Assembly: GCF_024125445.1 (NCBI RefSeq)
Contig: NZ_JAMXWM010000019.1
Span: forward strand, 1 to 64,000
Direction: 5' to 3'
DNA: 64,000 bases
Source of the DNA: Sporolactobacillus shoreicorticis
GTDB lineage: Bacteria > Bacillota > Bacilli > Bacillales > Sporolactobacillaceae
Shown here: piece after piece, positions 57,786 through 64,000 of the stretch
How positions within the stretch are numbered: the stretch's first letter is position 1
Layout of the letters: every line of letters starts with the position of its first letter
Position numbers and translations under genes: made by a program
The notes under the pieces: model-generated
Database searches by the model: none
What the model saw: only the letters and a program-made list of their open reading frames with translations
What the model was told of the DNA's origin: nothing

Positions 57786-58563
57786 GAAAAGCACTCCCAC
57801 TAAATAGCTCGCGGATTTTCTCTTCTGGCGAATCCGAACAGATCAGTGCCTCACCGACAAGTGCGGCATGGGCGCCTTGCTTCAAAAGATAACAAATATC
57901 CTGAGCATTGCGGATTCCGGATTCACTGATCATGACCGCTCCCTTTGGAACAGCAACAGCCACCTCTTTCGTGACAGACAGTCTCGTCTCAAATGTTCTT
58001 AAATTGCGATTATTGATACCGATAATCTCCGGAGTAAATTCTTGGAGAACAGATTCTAATTCGCTCACGCTGTGCACTTCCACCAGCGATTCCATACCGC
58101 GTTCTTCTGCCGCCAAGTAGAACTCATGGAGTTCCATGGGATCAAGAGCAGCGGCAATCAAGAGAATGGCATCAGCGCCGCAGCGGGCAGCTTCCTCAAT
58201 CTGCCTTTTGTCAATGATAAAATCTTTACGCAGAACTGGAAGTTGAACCTTCGCCTTGACAGCTTTTAAATTCTCAATTGAGCCATGAAAATAGGTACGG
58301 TCAGTGAGCACACTGATCGCGTCGGCACCTGCGCACGCATAGGCTTCCGCAACGTCGCCTGCCACGATTCGGCGTGCAAAAACCCCCTTCGACGGCGACG
58401 CCTGCTTCACTTCTGCAATTAATCCTAATTTGTGATTTGGGTTCGTCAGAGCTGTCTTTAGAGAATAATGAACGATTGACTCCTCACCTTTTTTCGGCAT
58501 TGAAAAAACAGCAAGTTCATCCGCCTTTGTCTTCACTATTTTACTGAGAATGGATTCAGACAT
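57766..58563 (-). CDS. trpC: Indole-3-glycerol-phosphate synthase
   Basis: 265 residues. LIAEVKQASPSKGVF (catalytic Lys region), PVLRKDFIIDKRQIEEAARCGADAILLIAA, GINNRNLRTFE, SESGIRNAQD. Overlaps trpD by 8 bases. Confidence 0.97.
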   Translation of the reverse strand: MSESILSKIVKTKADELAVFSMPKKGEESIVHYSLKTALTNPNHKLGLIAEVKQASPSKGVFARRIVAGDVAEAYACAGADAISVLTDRTYFHGSIENLKAVKAKVQLPVLRKDFIIDKRQIEEAARCGADAILLIAAALDPMELHEFYLAAEERGMESLVEVHSVSELESVLQEFTPEIIGINNRNLRTFETRLSVTKEVAVAVPKGAVMISESGIRNAQDICYLLKQGAHAALVGEALICSDSPEEKIRELFSGSAFHDTSLT

Positions 58564-59581
58564 GGGCGGTCTCCACCGTTTGCCGGCGCATCAGATTCAA
58601 CTGATTGAGAGCTGCTCCGGAATTTATCGCTTCTCGAGCTTCATGGACACCCTCTGCGATTGAATGGGTTTTGCCTGAAACATAAAGCCCTGCACCGGCA
58701 TTTAGTAGAACAGCATCAGCTGCGGTTTTATTTTGCCTGCTGCCTGCAAATATCGTTTCAATTAATTCCGCACTCTCTTTCGGATTTTTGACTTGGATAT
58801 CAGCTGCGTTACCGACAGAGAGACCAACATCTTCCGGGGTTAATGAAAAGGTCTGTATCGCCCCGTTTTCAATAAGAAAAGCATCCGTACGTCCGGCAAT
58901 GGTCAGTTCATCCATACCGTCTTCACCGGTCACCACCAGCGTTTTTTCTGTTCCAAGCTTCACAATCGCCTGCGCATAACGTTCGGCAAGAGCTACGCTG
59001 TATACTCCGAGAAGTTGACGCTCAGCACCAGCCGGATTGGTCAATGGTCCAAGCTGATTAAAGATCGTTCGGAAACCAAGCGCTTTGCGCGGTTCAATCG
59101 CATATTTCATTGATGCATGATAAAGCGGTGCAAATAAAAAACACATATGTGTCTGATCAAGCAATTCAGACGCGTATTCCGGCGTTGATCGGATATCAAT
59201 CCCCAGTGCTTCCAACGCATCGGCAGCCCCGCTGGTCGAGGAGACTGATCGATTGCCGTGCTTAGCAACACAGATACCCAGAGAAGAAAGGACAAGTGCT
59301 GCTGCTGTTGAAATATTGAAGGTTGCGGTACCGTCGCCTCCTGTCCCAACAATGTCAATGAGCGGATGCTTATAGTGAAGCGGTTTGGCATGGGCACGCA
59401 TACTGCGCACGGAACCTGCCAATTCATCAACCGTTTCTCCCCTCATACTGAGAAGGGACAAATAAGCGGCTATTTGGCATGAAGAAGCCTTTCCTTCCAT
59501 GATTTCATCCATCATCTCTGCGGCTTCTTGTTCTGAAAGCTGTTTTCCTGCTACTAAATCCTTCAATGTTTCTGTGAACAT
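58556..59581 (-). CDS. trpD: Anthranilate phosphoribosyltransferase
   Basis: 341 residues from ATG 59581, which has GAGGAG 8 bases upstream; a GTG three codons earlier is too close. DIVGTGGDGTATFNISTAAALVLSSLG (PRPP loop), KHGNRSVSSTSGAADALEALG and GPLTNPAGAERQLLGVY. It adds the ribose-phosphate to anthranilate. Here it is the first gene of the operon; trpE, normally upstream, is absent. Confidence 0.97.
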   Translation of the reverse strand: MFTETLKDLVAGKQLSEQEAAEMMDEIMEGKASSCQIAAYLSLLSMRGETVDELAGSVRSMRAHAKPLHYKHPLIDIVGTGGDGTATFNISTAAALVLSSLGICVAKHGNRSVSSTSGAADALEALGIDIRSTPEYASELLDQTHMCFLFAPLYHASMKYAIEPRKALGFRTIFNQLGPLTNPAGAERQLLGVYSVALAERYAQAIVKLGTEKTLVVTGEDGMDELTIAGRTDAFLIENGAIQTFSLTPEDVGLSVGNAADIQVKNPKESAELIETIFAGSRQNKTAADAVLLNAGAGLYVSGKTHSIAEGVHEAREAINSGAALNQLNLMRRQTVETAHV

Positions 59582-59587
59582 GGGCTT

Positions 59588-59608
59588 CACTCCTCTTTTT
59601 GAGGAATG
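59588..59608 (-). promoter_or_regulatory. Hairpin covering the trpD ribosome site
   Basis: On the minus strand CATTCCTC, AAAAA, GAGGAGTG forms an 8-bp stem (one G-U) that contains the whole GAGGAG ribosome site of trpD. It should restrain trpD initiation unless opened. Confidence 0.6.
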
Positions 59609-59670
59609 AGCGGGTGTGAGTTGCTTAGAGGGGATTCAAGGATCAAAATAAATAGATCGGTGAATAACAG

Positions 59671-59697
59671 TAAACCCCACAGAGAGTCCTGTGGGGT
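59671..59697 (-). terminator. trp leader attenuator
   Basis: ACCCCACAG / CTGTGGGGT perfect 9-bp stem with a 6-base loop, followed by a broken T-run (TTTACTGTTATT). It lies just after the TRAP site. Its TCTCT loop could pair with the GAG-rich upstream RNA in an antiterminator. Confidence 0.75.
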
Positions 59698-59719
59698 GTA
59701 GCGGCAATAGTAAGAAACC

Positions 59720-59791
59720 CTCAGCTCTTCTCAACTGTGCTCATTCTCTTTTCTCATCTCAAAATAATCGGCCGATCGCGCCCTCCGGCTC
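59720..59791 (-). promoter_or_regulatory. TRAP-binding GAG-repeat site in the trp leader
   Basis: Between 59760 and 59720 the minus strand has GAG at seven positions with gaps of 2, 4, 3, 7, 2 and 2 bases. A CAG in the middle of the 7-base gap restores even spacing. Two more GAG triplets sit at 59783-59791. This is the pattern bound by the TRAP 11-mer (mtrB is at 63834). With tryptophan, TRAP should bind and leave the attenuator free. Confidence 0.85.
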
Positions 59792-59831
59792 AATCCGACC
59801 CCTACAAGTCAATAACTTATAATGTAAATTC

Positions 59832-59860
59832 ATCATAGTGAACTTGTTGGTAACTGTCAA
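59832..59860 (-). promoter_or_regulatory. Sigma-A promoter of the trp operon
   Basis: TTGACA (59855-59860), 17-base spacer, TATGAT (59832-59837) on the minus strand, just past the cheR stop. It separates trp transcription from the upstream hepS-cheR genes. Confidence 0.87.
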
Positions 59861-59887
59861 TCATAAATGAGCAACATCTTTGAAAAA

Positions 59888-60679
59888 TCAACCGTTATTT
59901 TCTGTTTTCTGATAAAAAAAGGTTTCTGTTGAACATAAATGATACACAGCAGGGCTGAATATCTGTTCTGTACTTCCAACAAATAAAATCCCGTCTGACT
60001 TCAATGCGTCGCTCAACTTTTGATAGATCTTTTTTTTACCTTCTTCAGTGAAATAAATGAGCACATTACGGCAGACAATAATATCAAAATGACCGGGGAG
60101 CGGATCTAAGAGCAGGTCGTGCTTCATAAAGCATATGGTCTGTCTCAGCTCGTCCTCCACTTCAAAGAGCAGACCTTTTTTTGAAAAATGCCGACGTTCA
60201 TCGGCAGTTAAATTCTCAATTGCTTTCTCTAAATATGTGCCTTGGCTCGCCGTATTTAAGATTTTCTGATCTATGTCAGTAGCCATAATAGAAAAGGCCT
60301 TCTTAGACATATATTTGCTGCAAAGGATCGCTAATGAATAGGGTTCTTCCCCTGTCGAGCAAGCAGCACTCCAAATATTCAGATGCTTATTTTCAGCCGC
60401 CAGTTCACGAATTTTATGTTCAAGTATATTCCATCTAGGACGGTTTCGAAAAAATTCGGTCACATTGATTGTCATCCTGCTCAAAATCTCGTCAAGCAGC
60501 TGTTTATTCTCCTTCAATTGGTATGCATAGTCAACAAAGGAAGGAATCTCTCTTTTTATTCGAAGCGAATTCAACCGGCGTTTCATCTGTTCCTGTTTAT
60601 ACAGAGACAAATTAATACCTGTGAGCTGAAAAAATAAGCTTTTAAATTGCTCGTAATCTTGCTCCATTGCTTCGCTCAT
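59888..60679 (-). CDS. cheR: Chemotaxis protein methyltransferase
   Basis: 263 residues. N-terminal helical domain (about 1-75), then the SAM fold with NIWSAACSTGEEPYSLAIL, IMATDIDQKIL and IIVCRNVLIYF. Methylates glutamates of chemoreceptors such as the PAS receptor at 9134. Position between ndk and the aromatic genes is conserved with B. subtilis. Confidence 0.96.
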   Translation of the reverse strand: MSEAMEQDYEQFKSLFFQLTGINLSLYKQEQMKRRLNSLRIKREIPSFVDYAYQLKENKQLLDEILSRMTINVTEFFRNRPRWNILEHKIRELAAENKHLNIWSAACSTGEEPYSLAILCSKYMSKKAFSIMATDIDQKILNTASQGTYLEKAIENLTADERRHFSKKGLLFEVEDELRQTICFMKHDLLLDPLPGHFDIIVCRNVLIYFTEEGKKKIYQKLSDALKSDGILFVGSTEQIFSPAVYHLCSTETFFYQKTENNG

Positions 60680-60718
60680 CGCACAATCTCCTCAATCAGC
60701 CTAAGATATCTGTCTCTC

Positions 60719-61144
60719 TTATTCATTACTTACAAATTCGTTAGCCTGAAAAAAGAGATTAATTTCACGTTCTGCGTTTTCAGGCGAATCTGATCCATGG
60801 ATAACATTTCGATTCATACGGGTGGCATAATCACCACGTATTGTCCCCGGCGCCGCTTTCTCAGGATCGGTAGAACCCATCATGAATCGAGAAAGTTTAA
60901 TAATATTCTCACCTTGCCAAACCATTGCAAACACCGGTCCGGAAGTCATAAAAGTAGTCAGATCCTCGTAATACGGCCTTCCTTCGTGTTCGTAATAGTG
61001 CTTCTTGACCAACTCGTCAGAAATAACCATAAGCTTGCCGGCAATCAATTTAAAACCTTTCGCCTCAAATCGTGCGATGATACTTCCGATCAGGCCTCTT
61101 CTTACAGCATCCGGTTTAATCATTAAAAATGTGCGTTCCATCAT
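60719..61144 (-). CDS. ndk: Nucleoside diphosphate kinase
   Basis: 141 residues from ATG 61144 (GGGAG 7 bases upstream; the open frame extends 20 codons upstream). [18 protein letters not shown], the phospho-His in [17 protein letters not shown], and [12 protein letters not shown]. Balances NTP pools. Confidence 0.96.
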   Translation of the reverse strand: MMERTFLMIKPDAVRRGLIGSIIARFEAKGFKLIAGKLMVISDELVKKHYYEHEGRPYYEDLTTFMTSGPVFAMVWQGENIIKLSRFMMGSTDPEKAAPGTIRGDYATRMNRNVIHGSDSPENAEREINLFFQANEFVSNE

Positions 61145-61233
61145 CATCAGACTCCCTAAACTTAGACTCAGCATCGCATGAGCGCGTGCACAACAAATGG
61201 TCACGGGTACGGACTTTCATGCGGCTTGTTTGA

Positions 61234-62202
61234 TTAATCGTTTCTTGTCCCAATATAATCCGCTATTTCTTTTAATGAGCGTGTTGCACGCTGCTGTGGC
61301 AAACGCTCCAAAATTGTTTTTGCCTTGCTTAAGTAAGCATCACTAAGTTGCTCCGAATCTTGTATTGCTCCGCAATCTCGAATTGCACAGATGATCGAAT
61401 CCCAGTCCGACTGCTTCGGATTTTTATCTTCCAGAACACTTAAAATAGCATTCCGCATCCCGTACTTATGCAAGGCAAAGAATGTTGGCAAGGTAATATT
61501 CCCATTTCTCAAATCGCCGCCCGCAGGTTTTCCCAATTGTTTTTCAGTCCCTACGAAGTCAAGAATGTCATCGGTCATTTGGTAGCTCATACCCAAGTAA
61601 TAGCCAAAATAGTAAAGGCTTAATCCTACCCTAGAGGAGCACCCTGAAGCCAGTGCCCCCAACTGACAGCTGAGGGCCATCAGCAAAGCGGTTTTTCTTT
61701 TAATTCTTCTCAGATAAACACGCATATTCTGTTTCCAATGATACAACTCTTTAATTTGATCGATTTCACCAAGACTTAAATCACGGATGACGCGCGATAT
61801 ACTCATATGGATTTCATCATTATCAAAATCAGAAATTAATTCAATCGCTCTGGCAAATATAAAATCACCGGTAAACATGGCCACTCGATTATCCCATTGG
61901 GCCTTAACCGTTGGTTTCCCGCGGCGAAGATTTGAATCATCCACGACATCATCATGAACGAGAGAGGCCATATGAATCAATTCAAGCATGACTGCCGATT
62001 TCATTACTGTTTCTCGTGAAGGATCGCCGTATTGCGCACAAAGCAGCGTCAGCAGCGGACGAATTCGTTTTCCACCTGCTCTGAGCAAGTCAAGAGAAGC
62101 TTCGTTCAGAATAGGCTGAGGTGCCTTAAGTGCCGACTCCAGTCGGCTTTCAATTTGTTTTAACTTACTTTTCTGTTCCATATAAATTCTGGTCAGGGTC
62201 AT
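61234..62202 (-). CDS. hepT: Heptaprenyl diphosphate synthase, component II
   Basis: 322 residues from ATG 62202 (AAAGGTG upstream; the GTG three codons earlier overlaps that site). First Asp-rich motif VHDDVVDDSNLRRGKPT, GDFIFARA, second motif YQMTDDILDFVG. Catalytic subunit, active only with HepS; makes the menaquinone side chain. Confidence 0.95.
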   Translation of the reverse strand: MTLTRIYMEQKSKLKQIESRLESALKAPQPILNEASLDLLRAGGKRIRPLLTLLCAQYGDPSRETVMKSAVMLELIHMASLVHDDVVDDSNLRRGKPTVKAQWDNRVAMFTGDFIFARAIELISDFDNDEIHMSISRVIRDLSLGEIDQIKELYHWKQNMRVYLRRIKRKTALLMALSCQLGALASGCSSRVGLSLYYFGYYLGMSYQMTDDILDFVGTEKQLGKPAGGDLRNGNITLPTFFALHKYGMRNAILSVLEDKNPKQSDWDSIICAIRDCGAIQDSEQLSDAYLSKAKTILERLPQQRATRSLKEIADYIGTRND

Positions 62203-62258
62203 CTCTTTCACCTTTCGTTACCGTTCACTACGCAATAAACGATTGCTGAAAAAAGTAA

Positions 62259-62984
62259 TTACTTTTGAATCAACGGTTTGATTCCCTTATGGATTGCAGC
62301 AATTCCGCCCATTAATGAGCACACCGATATATTTTCAAAACCGGCTTTTCGGAAGAGTTCGGCTAATGTTTTCTGATCCGGGAACGTTGATGCAGATTCA
62401 TTAAGCCACGCATATTCTTTATAGCTTCCGGCAAACAATTTTCCAAGAAGCGGCATAATGAATCGAAAATAGAAAAAGTACAGTTGCCGGTATATCGGTA
62501 GCTTAGTTTGTGACGTCTCAAGACAGACGAGACTTCCTCCGGGCCGCAGAACACGATTGATCTCCTTTAACACAGTCAGATAATCCGGAACATTTCTGAG
62601 TCCGAACCCGATCGTTGCTCGATCAAAGGATGCATCTTCATAGGGGATCGCCATCGCATCGCCGCTAACAAGCTTAATGTTCTCAAGCTGATTTTCTTCC
62701 CGTTTGAGTTCGGCAATCTTCAACATATTATCGCTGAAGTCGAGTCCGACAACATTACCTTGTGGTCCGACTATCTTTGCCATTGAAATGGTCCAGTCAC
62801 CAGTCCCGCAACAGACATCAATGACTTGATGACCTTGCTTTGCGGCGACAATACAGTCAGCTTTTTGCCGCCACACTTTATGGCGATTAAAACTGATCAA
62901 TGAATTCATCACATCATACTTCTTATAGATTCGTTGAAAGACACGGTGAACCTTCTCATGCTTTTCTGCCTGTTCCATCATCAT
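62259..62984 (-). CDS. menG: Demethylmenaquinone methyltransferase
   Basis: 241 residues. VHRVFQRIYKKYDVMNSLISF, the SAM motif VIDVCCGTGDWTISMAK, GLDFSDNML, and FGLRNVPDYLTVLKEINRVLRPGG. Last step of menaquinone synthesis. Its ATG touches the hepS stop (TAATG). Confidence 0.96.
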   Translation of the reverse strand: MMMEQAEKHEKVHRVFQRIYKKYDVMNSLISFNRHKVWRQKADCIVAAKQGHQVIDVCCGTGDWTISMAKIVGPQGNVVGLDFSDNMLKIAELKREENQLENIKLVSGDAMAIPYEDASFDRATIGFGLRNVPDYLTVLKEINRVLRPGGSLVCLETSQTKLPIYRQLYFFYFRFIMPLLGKLFAGSYKEYAWLNESASTFPDQKTLAELFRKAGFENISVCSLMGGIAAIHKGIKPLIQK

Positions 62985-63763
62985 TAATAGGTCCCTTCCT
63001 CAACACCTTCAGCCAGTCGGCTGAGCTGATCCCGCAAATAATCAATGACCTGAATCAACCATTCCGAATGGTTTTCCTGTCTATTCAGAATATGAGTCAA
63101 ATGGGCAACCTTGTTCTTGATTTCTTGGTCAAGTCTGTCGGTCACTTTCTCAAATCTGCCCTGAATCGTCTGTGAAAAATAGCTGTCTCGCTCAGATTTC
63201 CCATGATTTTTCCGCTCAATAACAAGCCTTTTTATTAAAAAATAGGCATTTAAGTATGGAACAATCCGTGCAAAGCCAAGCTGGCGTGCAAGCTTCTCGA
63301 CAAGAGCGCTCTCAATCTTCATCACAATTTCTATTGTTTCAGGCCAGCTCAAACGAGTTTCCGAATAAAAAAAAGCAAATTTATGTAAATTGAAGGTTTG
63401 AATCGCCTGCGCCACCCATTTGACGACCTCCATATTTGATTGGCGTGCAAGCGTATAATAGTAAAGTGCGCTGTAAAAATCTCCGGACAGTACGGTTAAC
63501 TGCCTCATCTTAATTGCGTTCATGTCTGAACGTTTCTCGACCGTTATCATCTCGTGAGTGTTTAAGCCGATTTCCGCAACCATCACGCTCTTAGCGTAGA
63601 CACCGGCGTTCGCCCTTGATTCCTGCCGACGAAACAATAAATAATAAATCATAAGTTTATCACGATCAATTACCGGCTCCGGCAAAATTGTTTTTACGTA
63701 ATCATGATTCAGTTCATTTCGAAGTTGTTGATATACTAATTCTAATTCCTCATTTAGCGACAA
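62984..63763 (-). CDS. hepS: Heptaprenyl diphosphate synthase, component I
   Basis: About 259 residues from TTG 63763, which has GGGAGG 7 bases upstream and gives the N-terminus LSLNEELELVYQQLRNELNHDY expected for HepS. An ATG at 63778 is also possible. The frame stays open to 63883, but that part overlaps mtrB. Recognised by QLTVLSGDFYSALYYYTLARQSNMEVVKWVAQAI and by its place in mtrB-hepS-menG-hepT. Non-catalytic partner of HepT that sets chain length. Confidence 0.9.
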   Translation of the reverse strand: MSLNEELELVYQQLRNELNHDYVKTILPEPVIDRDKLMIYYLLFRRQESRANAGVYAKSVMVAEIGLNTHEMITVEKRSDMNAIKMRQLTVLSGDFYSALYYYTLARQSNMEVVKWVAQAIQTFNLHKFAFFYSETRLSWPETIEIVMKIESALVEKLARQLGFARIVPYLNAYFLIKRLVIERKNHGKSERDSYFSQTIQGRFEKVTDRLDQEIKNKVAHLTHILNRQENHSEWLIQVIDYLRDQLSRLAEGVEEGTY

Positions 63764-63833
63764 TGCAGTGCCTCCCATGCAAATAGTCACCACAGGGGTC
63801 GTCTTCGGTCCAAGTGGTGATGACCCCGATGCA

Positions 63834-64000
63834 TCATTCCGACGTGATTGTACCATGCTTTGTTTGTATGGTTGCTTTGCCATGCACCTTAATTGCCGAA
63901 GTATGCTCTGTGAATTGTGCGATCATCACCTCACCTTTATCCAGCTTCTCTGTATGAAAAAAACGTGTTTCCGCGCCTCGAGTTAATCCAATAACATTGA
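63834..64000 (-). CDS. mtrB: TRAP, trp RNA-binding attenuation protein (partial)
   Basis: The minus strand from the window edge encodes [20 protein letters not shown], then [20 protein letters not shown], then [14 protein letters not shown] and stop. That is the last 54 or so residues of TRAP, including the Trp-pocket Thr/His region (FTEHTSA) and the RNA-contact KGEV and KVHG-K loops. The start lies beyond the window. It forms an 11-mer that binds GAG repeats when loaded with tryptophan, and acts on the trp leader at 59.7 kb. Confidence 0.95.
   Translation of the reverse strand, partial: NVIGLTRGAETRFFHTEKLDKGEVMIAQFTEHTSAIKVHGKATIQTKHGTITSE

Noticed and set aside
1-64000. CRISPR arrays, tRNA or rRNA genes, prophage or integrase modules
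   Set aside because: No regularly spaced repeats, tRNA-like cloverleaf sequences, rRNA segments or phage genes were seen on reading through the window.

Overview
The window comes from a low-to-moderate-GC, spore-forming member of the Bacillales. The block mtrB-hepS-menG-hepT-ndk-cheR-trpDCFBA-ypiA-ypiB-ypjB is the familiar Bacillus supercluster, with characteristic pieces missing: aroFBH, trpE, hisC-tyrA-aroE, qcrABC and ypjA. A sporulation gene (ypjB) is present, and so is a small Cys-rich protein that looks spore-associated. Loss of the cytochrome bc genes from their usual place, a complete glycogen operon and a Liv-type branched-chain amino acid transporter would suit a fermentative Sporolactobacillus-like organism. 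That genus-level call is inference.

Left part (1-23.8 kb): mostly single genes or short operons. They encode acetyltransferases, a YeiH-type membrane protein, a short-chain dehydrogenase, a glycosyltransferase, a NlpC/P60-LysM cell-wall hydrolase, a soluble PAS chemoreceptor, glutathione peroxidase, and HtpG behind a perfect CIRCE operator. Also here are a PadR/HAAS-VanZ pair, two phosphoglycerate-mutase-family enzymes, the alaR-alaT pair, a MATE exporter, and a stand-alone condensation-domain acyltransferase preceded by a Zn-ribbon micro-ORF. Decay is visible: an acetyltransferase gene with one in-frame amber codon, a shredded DmpA-type peptidase gene and a fossil IS3-family transposase.

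Middle (23.8-37.3 kb): livJ-livH-livM-livG-livF (branched-chain amino acid uptake), metA, an orphan plsX, a PadR-led operon of repetitive two-TM membrane proteins, a NatAB/YhaQP-like ABC exporter and ilvE. Candidate CodY boxes precede livJ and ilvE, suggesting joint control of branched-chain amino acid uptake and metabolism.

Glycogen block (37.3-48.1 kb, minus strand): glgB-glgA-(cre-like site)-glgC-glgD-(stem-loop)-glgP-GH13 amylase. This makes and degrades glycogen, in an order different from the B. subtilis glgBCDAP operon. It is followed by ypcP, a secreted alpha/beta hydrolase, and queT under a class I preQ1 riboswitch. Next come a GC-rich palindromic repeat bounded by two terminators, and a yugP-like metalloprotease.

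Right part (52.1-64.0 kb, minus strand): ypjB, ypiB, ypiA, then trpDCFBA with its own sigma-A promoter, a GAG-repeat TRAP-binding leader and an attenuator. The gene for TRAP itself (mtrB) is cut by the window's right edge. Between lie cheR, ndk and the menaquinone/heptaprenyl genes hepT, menG and hepS. No tRNA, rRNA, CRISPR array or phage module was seen. I found no convincing entirely new system. The best leads are the rearranged trp control region, the GC-rich terminator-bounded repeat, the condensation-domain/Zn-ribbon pair and the repeat-built PadR-linked membrane proteins.
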